Below, piece by piece: positions 59,093 through 64,000 of a stretch of DNA of 64,000 bases. Made by a program: the position numbers and the translations under genes. Every line of letters starts with the position of its first letter. Within the stretch, counting starts at the first letter, position 1. This DNA comes from Clostridia bacterium (GTDB lineage: Bacteria > Bacillota > Clostridia > Oscillospirales > Acutalibacteraceae), in the NCBI GenBank assembly GCA_017435385.1, contig JAFSFB010000015.1:50214-114213 (forward strand), read 5' to 3'. The notes beneath the pieces are model-generated. The model was not told the DNA's origin. It ran no database searches and saw only the letters and a program-made list of their open reading frames with translations.

Positions 59093-59128
59093 ATCCCCGA
59101 ACGAACTTCTGAAGGCTCGTTCGGGGAT
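59093..59128 (-). terminator. Terminator of pgm and small-membrane-protein unit
   Basis: Perfect 12-bp stem ATCCCCGAACGA / TCGTTCGGGGAT with a 12-base loop; on the minus strand it is followed by TTTTTAT. Confidence 0.9.
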
Positions 59129-59133
59129 AATTC

Positions 59134-59352
59134 TTATTTTTTGCTTATTTTCGGAACAACGACGCACGCAACAACAACGAGCACCGCAACAACGACCGCT
59201 ACGATAGCCCATGTGTTATTCGGACTTCCCGTTGCGGCAGGAGCAACCCCGTCTGCGGCAAACGCATATATCGCCGCAGTCACAACGCCGAGAAGCATTA
59301 TTCCGCAAAGCACGATAGCCGTTATTCTGACAAACAAATTTCTTTTCTGCAT
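59134..59352 (-). CDS. Small two-segment membrane protein of unknown function
   Basis: I do not recognise a family. 72 residues: a signal-like N-terminus (MQKRNLFVRITAIVLCGIML, LLGVVTAAIYAFAADG), a short linker rich in Ala, Pro and Gly, then a second hydrophobic segment AIVAVVVAVLVVVACVVVP and a KISKK end. It could be a cleaved short peptide with a membrane tail or a two-helix hairpin. The ATG at 59352 follows AGGTG, which overlaps the pgm stop, so it is probably translated from the pgm transcript. Its stop is 6 bases before the terminator hairpin. Confidence 0.7.
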   Translation of the reverse strand: MQKRNLFVRITAIVLCGIMLLGVVTAAIYAFAADGVAPAATGSPNNTWAIVAVVVAVLVVVACVVVPKISKK

Positions 59353-59353
59353 T

Positions 59354-61078
59354 TTAATCACCTATTTTAAGAAGCTTCTTCATTGCCTCACCGATATTTT
59401 CGGCAGTCGCTTCCGCTTCGTCCTTTGTTTTTCCGATACCCGTGATATAAACCTTGATTTTAGGCTCCGTTCCCGAGGGTCTGACGATTGCAAAATTGCC
59501 GTCGGGAAGGTCATAGGCAAGGATATTCGATTTCGGGAAATTGAGATCTTCCTTTTCGCCGTTTGCTGTGTCGGTTATCGTTCCCGACTCAAAATCGTGG
59601 ACTCTGAGCACTTTAAGACCTGCGAGCTCCTTGGGCGGATTCTCTCTCGTTTCGCTCATGATCTCTTTCATCTTAACCATGCCCGATGCGCCCTCAAAGG
59701 CGAAATTATAAAGTGTATTATTATAATAACCGAATTCCTTGTAAATGCCGTCAAGTGCGTCGGCAAGCGACATTCCCTTTTCTTTATAGTATGCCGCCAT
59801 CTCGCAGACCATCAGCGATGCGGCTACGCCGTCCTTATCCCTCGCATGAGTGCCGATGAGATATCCGTAGCTCTCTTCAAAGCCCATGATGAAGCGGTGC
59901 TCGTCGCCCGTCTTTTCAAGATTGGCTATGAATTCGCCGACATATTTGAAGCCCGTGAGAACATCAACAACCTTACAGCCGTATTTGGCGGCAACCTTAT
60001 CGACAAGCTTGGTCGAAACGAACGATTTCGTCATCAGCGGATTTTCGGGGAGAGTTCCCTTTTCTTTTCTCGCAGAGAGCATATAATCGGTCAGCAGAAC
60101 GCCGACATCGTTGCCCGAGAGAAGAACATATTCGTCGCCGTCAAGCACCGCAATTCCGACTCGGTCGCAATCGGGATCGGTTGCAAGAAGAAGGTCCGCT
60201 TTTTCATCCTTTGTCATTTCAAGTCCGCACTCGAAAACCTGCTTGATTTCGGGGTTGGGATAAGGGCAGGTCGGAAAAAGTCCGTCGGGATTCTCCTGCT
60301 CTCTGACAACCGAAACGTTCTCAAACCCCGCTCTGCCGAGAACCGTTCTGACGGGAATGTTTCCCGTTCCGTTAAGGGGTGTATAGATGATCTTAATGTC
60401 ACTCGATCTGCAAAGCTCGGGATTTATCGGTCTTTGCATAACGAGAGCGTAAAACTCTTCGACAATTTCGTCGGATATATATTCAACAAGTCCTTTTTCA
60501 ACAGCCTCATCAAAGGGCATGCGCCTGACATCCTCAAACATATCGACCCTCTGAATGAACGAATAGGTTTCATGCGCCGCCTCATCCGTCATCTGATAGC
60601 CCGAGGGATCATAGCATTTGTAGCCGTTATATTTCGAGGGGTTATGGCTTGCTGTGATAACGATTCCGCTCTGACATTTCAGACGCATGACCGCATATGA
60701 AAGCATGGGAGTCGGCATAAGACGGGGAAAAATGTAAGCCTTGATTCCGTTTGCGGCAAGGACCTCGGCGCACTGACGGGAAAAAACATCGGAATTGATT
60801 CTCGAGTCATAGCCGATCGCAACGCTCGCACCCTCACCCTTGCTGTTAAGATAGTCTGCAAGTCCCTGAGTCGCCTGACAGACGGTATAGGTATTCATCC
60901 GATTGGTTCCTGCTCCGAGAACACCCCTGAGTCCCGCCGTTCCGAACTCAAGATTCTTATAAAATCTGTCAAGAATTTCTTCTTCATTTCCGTTTACCGA
61001 CAGAAGCTCGTTCTGAATTTCGGGGTTATCCTTAGTCTTTTCGAGCCAGAGGTCATAGAGCTTTTTTACATCGTTCAC
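59354..61078 (-). CDS. pgm: Phospho-sugar mutase (phosphoglucomutase/phosphomannomutase)
   Basis: Interconverts hexose 1- and 6-phosphates. 574 residues of the alpha-D-phosphohexomutase superfamily with FGTAGLRGVLGAGTNRMN, catalytic TASHNPSKYNGYKCYD (phosphoserine), metal loop ATDPDCDRVGIAV, sugar loop GFEESYGYLIG and phosphate loop RPSGTEPKIKVY. The length and motif set match the bacterial PgcA/PGM2 group rather than ManB or GlmM. GTG at 61078 is the start, with AAGGGG upstream. Confidence 0.93.
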   Translation of the reverse strand: MNDVKKLYDLWLEKTKDNPEIQNELLSVNGNEEEILDRFYKNLEFGTAGLRGVLGAGTNRMNTYTVCQATQGLADYLNSKGEGASVAIGYDSRINSDVFSRQCAEVLAANGIKAYIFPRLMPTPMLSYAVMRLKCQSGIVITASHNPSKYNGYKCYDPSGYQMTDEAAHETYSFIQRVDMFEDVRRMPFDEAVEKGLVEYISDEIVEEFYALVMQRPINPELCRSSDIKIIYTPLNGTGNIPVRTVLGRAGFENVSVVREQENPDGLFPTCPYPNPEIKQVFECGLEMTKDEKADLLLATDPDCDRVGIAVLDGDEYVLLSGNDVGVLLTDYMLSARKEKGTLPENPLMTKSFVSTKLVDKVAAKYGCKVVDVLTGFKYVGEFIANLEKTGDEHRFIMGFEESYGYLIGTHARDKDGVAASLMVCEMAAYYKEKGMSLADALDGIYKEFGYYNNTLYNFAFEGASGMVKMKEIMSETRENPPKELAGLKVLRVHDFESGTITDTANGEKEDLNFPKSNILAYDLPDGNFAIVRPSGTEPKIKVYITGIGKTKDEAEATAENIGEAMKKLLKIGD

Positions 61079-61110
61079 AAGTATCCGCCCCTTCGTTATT
61101 CTATAATTAT

Positions 61111-61139
61111 ATATTACCCGTTTTTTGCTCTTATGTCAA
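61111..61139 (-). promoter_or_regulatory. Promoter for pgm
   Basis: Minus strand TTGACA (61139-61134), 17-base spacer, TAATAT (61116-61111). Confidence 0.72.
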
Positions 61140-61149
61140 TCGACGGAAA

Positions 61150-61184
61150 AGAAAAACCGCCCCGCTGCTTTCGCAACGGGGCGG
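61150..61184 (-). terminator. Terminator of the surface-repeat protein gene
   Basis: Stem CCGCCCCG.TGC / GCAACGGGGCGG with TTTC loop at 61157-61184; on the minus strand followed by GGTTTTTCTTTTC. Confidence 0.88.
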
Positions 61185-61218
61185 AAATTAATTATTGGTT
61201 TATTCCTTCAGGAGCAAA

Positions 61219-64000
61219 TCAGTCTGTGCCCTTGATGAGAGTACCGAGAGCTGTGCCGATAGCCTTGAACAGACCGATGAATGCTTCCCATGTGAACATT
61301 GCCTTGGGAAGATAGAAGGGATCGAAACGGAGTGAAACATTCTTCCACATATCGATCTTGAAGAAGCCGTCCCAGCTGAAGTTTTCAAGCTTGGGAATGA
61401 AGAAGAAGATGATCATTGTATCATCTGTAACGATCTCTGAACGATCCTTATCAACAACTCTGCTGTCCTTCCAGTAGTACATCTTGAAGTCCTTACCGAG
61501 AGCACGGCTGAGCGAACCGCTCATGTCATATACTCTGAAGAAGAAGTCTGTCTGATGCTTCCACTGAGCCTGATAGATGATGGTATCCTTAACGATGGTT
61601 GTACCTTCGTCATTTGTACCTTCAATCCATGTTGAGGTATCCTTACGGGTTTCAGCATCCTTGACATGATATGTCTTCCAACCAACGATTTCGTGGTAGG
61701 GAGTGGGTCTTTCAAGGTCGGAGATGCTCAGACCTGATGTTACATAGTGGTAAACGCCACGGTCAACGCTGTTATATTCGCCTCTCATGGTGTCATCGCC
61801 GTAACGAACATTCTGACCTGTTATCTCGTACCAGTCGCTGTCGTCTTCCTTGCTGTTCCAGTCAACATAAACTGCAACAGTAATCTTATCATAGATAGCA
61901 TAGTACTTGGCACCGCCTACGGGAAGCGGGTTAGCAGCTGTTGTGCCGTCTTCGTTGCGCCAGCCTGTTGCAAGAGTAAGACCCTCGGGAACTGAAGCGT
62001 TAAGCTTTGCAAGGTCTGCATCGCTCATCCTCTTGACGATGTTATCTCTGCCGGTTCCGACGGGAACGGAGATAACGATGGGATCCTCTGCATAAACGGG
62101 ATTCTCAAGTGTGCTGCCTTCTGCCCAGTAATAGAACTTGGCATCGTAGTTCTGAGCTTCCCACTTGGAGCTGATGATGATAGCCTTTGTGCCTTCGGTC
62201 GTAGTGTATGCCTTGGAAACAAGCTCGGGAGTGATCTCGAGGTTTGTTACATCGATAAGGCTGTTTTCGTCTGAAATATACCAGCCGACAAGCTTATAGC
62301 CTTCCTTACCGTGAACAACAGTTTCCTGAGCCTCACCGGTAACACCGATTACGGGAATAGTTGTAGCCTGGCCCTTGTTTGCGCCTGTTGCATATACGAA
62401 CTCTGCTGTTTCAGCGTTAAGAACCTCACCGATGTTGTTGATTCCGACGGGAATGATCGTCTGACCGTCGCTTGTACCGATGCTGAAGCGAAGCTCATAC
62501 TCTTCAAGCTTGAATGAGCCCTTAACAACAATCTTTGCACCCATATCTGTGGAAAGATTGAATACATAGTTTGCGCCTGAGTCATAGTAGTCAGCTACTG
62601 AGCCGTCTGCTGCAACCCACTTGTCAAATACATAACCTGTAGCAGCCTTGATTGCAGACTTGGAGAATGCAACCGTGCCCGTGAATGCTGTGGGCTTGAC
62701 TGTCTTGGTTTCGCTTGTGTATTCGTCAGTATATTCGCCAGCCAGCTCGTCATAGACGGGAAGCTGGAATTCAACTTCAAATACGGGGAATGCGTGGATA
62801 TAGATAACCTTTGCGCCGTCGTAAGCAACTGCTTCTTCGATGATTTCAGACTGAACATAGTTCTCGCTGAATGTCATTGAAGTATATTTGTCGCCTCTTG
62901 CGAAGTTAACCTCGCCGTCCCAACCGAATGCTTCAGCGACATCGATCTTCGACTTGATGTTCTTGAGTTCGTTTACGCTGACGGGAGCTGTTGCTGTGCC
63001 GACTGTGCCCTTGCCGTCACCGTAAAGGGTATTGTATTCCTTCCATTCACCGGTCTGGAAATCCTTGACCATGAATGTGATGCTGTCGGGAAGCTCGCTC
63101 CATGTTGCATAGTAAGCGGAGTCTTCAAGAACTTTATACTGACCGAGAGTGGGAAGCTTGCTTACAAGCTCATCCGTTGCTGCATTGTACCAGCCTGCGA
63201 AGCTGTAGCCGTCCTTTTTAACGGTGGGAGCAGTAAGGTTGCCAAGATACTTGATGTCAACAACCTGATATGCTTCTGCATCGCCCTTATTGAGATAGAA
63301 GGTTGCCTTGAAGGTCTTTGCCTCCCACTTAACCTTTGCTGTTACGCCGTTGATGCTGTCAACAGTTACGGTTGAGGGTTCCCAAACAGGATTATAGCCT
63401 TCCTTCTCGGGTGCATACTGAGTAAGATCAACTTCTTCGCCGTAGCCAGCCTTAACAACGAGAGTTGATTCGCCGTCAACTGTACCGCCGTCAAGGTTGA
63501 TCGTTACATCAAATTCGTCTGTTGAAAGAACTCTCTTATAAGTAGCGTTCTTTGTAGCTGTGATCGTCTGACCTGAAACAACAGTGTCAACGATCTTGCC
63601 TGTTGCAACATTTGCCCAGCCGAGTTCGTTTTCAACTGCTGCAGGAACATTAACATCTGTGTTTTCCTTGTAGGATTCTGCAGAAATTTCGGAGCCGTCA
63701 TTCTCAAGGAATGTTACGGTGTATTTCTTTACGCCTGTTGATTCGGGCTCACCGATAGTGAATGTATGGTTACAGTCGTCAACAAGGAAATCATCGATAT
63801 CGTAGTCTGTCTGAGCGAACATTCTCTTCTGTGCTGCAACAAGACCGCCTGCCTGTACAGTTGAAACGTTACCTACTCTCTTGGAGCTTGATGCACCGTG
63901 ATCGTAGATCGTATATACTCTCTTATCAACGCTGACAAAACCTGTTGTTCCGTCTGCAAGCTTTGTTTCGCCGTCGGGCATGAACTCTCTGACTGTTACT
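61219..64000 (-). CDS. Large secreted surface protein with InlB-type (Listeria-Bacteroides) repeats, 5' end outside window
   Basis: More than 920 residues are visible; the frame stays open through the window edge (VTVREF before the internal Met at 63981), so the true start lies beyond. It contains many copies of the beta-grasp Flg_new/InlB B-repeat, with KYTVTFLENDGSEIS, FKATFYLNKGDAEAYQVVDI, GYSFAGWYNAATDE, KLVGWYISDENSL and YDAKFYYWAEGST. Such proteins are cell-surface adhesins or scaffolds. The C-terminus ends in a weakly hydrophobic segment (AFIGLFKAIGTALGTLIKGTD) without an LPXTG motif or SLH domain, so how it is retained is unclear. Confidence 0.85.
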   Translation of the reverse strand, partial: VTVREFMPDGETKLADGTTGFVSVDKRVYTIYDHGASSSKRVGNVSTVQAGGLVAAQKRMFAQTDYDIDDFLVDDCNHTFTIGEPESTGVKKYTVTFLENDGSEISAESYKENTDVNVPAAVENELGWANVATGKIVDTVVSGQTITATKNATYKRVLSTDEFDVTINLDGGTVDGESTLVVKAGYGEEVDLTQYAPEKEGYNPVWEPSTVTVDSINGVTAKVKWEAKTFKATFYLNKGDAEAYQVVDIKYLGNLTAPTVKKDGYSFAGWYNAATDELVSKLPTLGQYKVLEDSAYYATWSELPDSITFMVKDFQTGEWKEYNTLYGDGKGTVGTATAPVSVNELKNIKSKIDVAEAFGWDGEVNFARGDKYTSMTFSENYVQSEIIEEAVAYDGAKVIYIHAFPVFEVEFQLPVYDELAGEYTDEYTSETKTVKPTAFTGTVAFSKSAIKAATGYVFDKWVAADGSVADYYDSGANYVFNLSTDMGAKIVVKGSFKLEEYELRFSIGTSDGQTIIPVGINNIGEVLNAETAEFVYATGANKGQATTIPVIGVTGEAQETVVHGKEGYKLVGWYISDENSLIDVTNLEITPELVSKAYTTTEGTKAIIISSKWEAQNYDAKFYYWAEGSTLENPVYAEDPIVISVPVGTGRDNIVKRMSDADLAKLNASVPEGLTLATGWRNEDGTTAANPLPVGGAKYYAIYDKITVAVYVDWNSKEDDSDWYEITGQNVRYGDDTMRGEYNSVDRGVYHYVTSGLSISDLERPTPYHEIVGWKTYHVKDAETRKDTSTWIEGTNDEGTTIVKDTIIYQAQWKHQTDFFFRVYDMSGSLSRALGKDFKMYYWKDSRVVDKDRSEIVTDDTMIIFFFIPKLENFSWDGFFKIDMWKNVSLRFDPFYLPKAMFTWEAFIGLFKAIGTALGTLIKGTD

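Noticed and set aside
59141..60700. 519-codon plus-strand frame opposite pgm
   Set aside because: The minus strand encodes an intact mutase with all catalytic loops; the plus frame has no family features.
1..64000. CRISPR array, prophage, transposase, rRNA or tRNA genes
   Set aside because: No regularly spaced repeats, no transposase or phage motifs, and no cloverleaf with a CCA end was seen in the intergenic gaps other than the tmRNA acceptor stem.

Overview
This window looks like the replication-origin end of a chromosome from an anaerobic, spore-forming low-to-mid GC Firmicute, most likely a Clostridia/Oscillospirales (Ruminococcaceae-like) gut commensal. This is inferred from gene content: sporulation genes (spoIIE, ylbJ, yqfC, yqfD), an oxygen-sensitive pyruvate:ferredoxin oxidoreductase (nifJ), Firmicute-style sigma-A promoters and strong AGGAGG ribosome binding sites, an L20-type leader and a tmRNA beside smpB. 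No taxonomic search was possible.

Layout. (1) 1-5.4 kb, minus strand: a truncated DUF4474 surface protein, then the genes running away from the origin: dnaA, ftsY, rdgB, a YhbY protein, smpB and ssrA (tmRNA). (2) 5.4-5.7 kb: the strand switch between dnaA and rpmH, the best origin candidate, although canonical DnaA boxes are not visible and dnaN is not beside dnaA. (3) 5.7-19.3 kb, plus strand: rpmH-rnpA-yidD-yidC-jag (ribosome, RNase P, membrane insertion), an AbrB-type regulator, a Ca2+-type P-ATPase, then a tightly overlapping set topB / peptide-binding lipoprotein / VanZ-like / GH5-like pseudoenzyme / YlmH, followed by a TetR regulator and an RluA-type pseudouridine synthase. (4) 19.3-22.7 kb: a tiny independently transcribed gene, a repeat region, and a two-gene unit of a class III aminotransferase with a tandem class II aldolase. 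(5) 22.7-33.4 kb, minus: a long housekeeping operon (TrmH-type methyltransferase, dprA, topA, trmFO, rnc, radical SAM, smc). (6) 33.5-34.95 kb: infC-rpmI-rplT with an attenuator leader and an apparent AUC start for infC. (7) 35-38.6 kb: rlmB and a large degenerate P-type ATPase. (8) 38.7-46.9 kb: spoIIE, the rpsF-ssb-rpsR operon, an XRE regulator, rsmD-coaD-coiled-coil protein, uvrC. (9) 46.9-52.4 kb: a HAD phosphatase, queT behind a structured leader, a BNR-repeat sialidase-like enzyme, a small Cys-rich protein, ylbJ, and yqfC-yqfD. (10) 52.5-64 kb: two exported metallophosphatases, nifJ, a small membrane protein, a phosphohexomutase, and a large repeat-containing surface protein cut by the window end.

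Most of the window is core information processing: translation (rpmH, infC, rpmI, rplT, rpsF, rpsR, tmRNA/smpB), RNA processing (rnpA, rnc, trmFO, rluA, rsmD, rlmB), DNA topology and repair (topA, topB, smc, uvrC, dprA) and protein insertion (ftsY, yidC). The most unusual items are two apparent pseudoenzymes (the GH5-like protein lacking both catalytic glutamates and the P-type ATPase lacking its phosphorylation motifs), a 49-residue gene with its own near-consensus promoter and terminator, a DnaA whose DNA-recognition signature is altered next to an origin region without classical DnaA boxes, and a queT leader with a preQ1-riboswitch-like fold. No CRISPR array, prophage, insertion sequence, tRNA or rRNA was seen.
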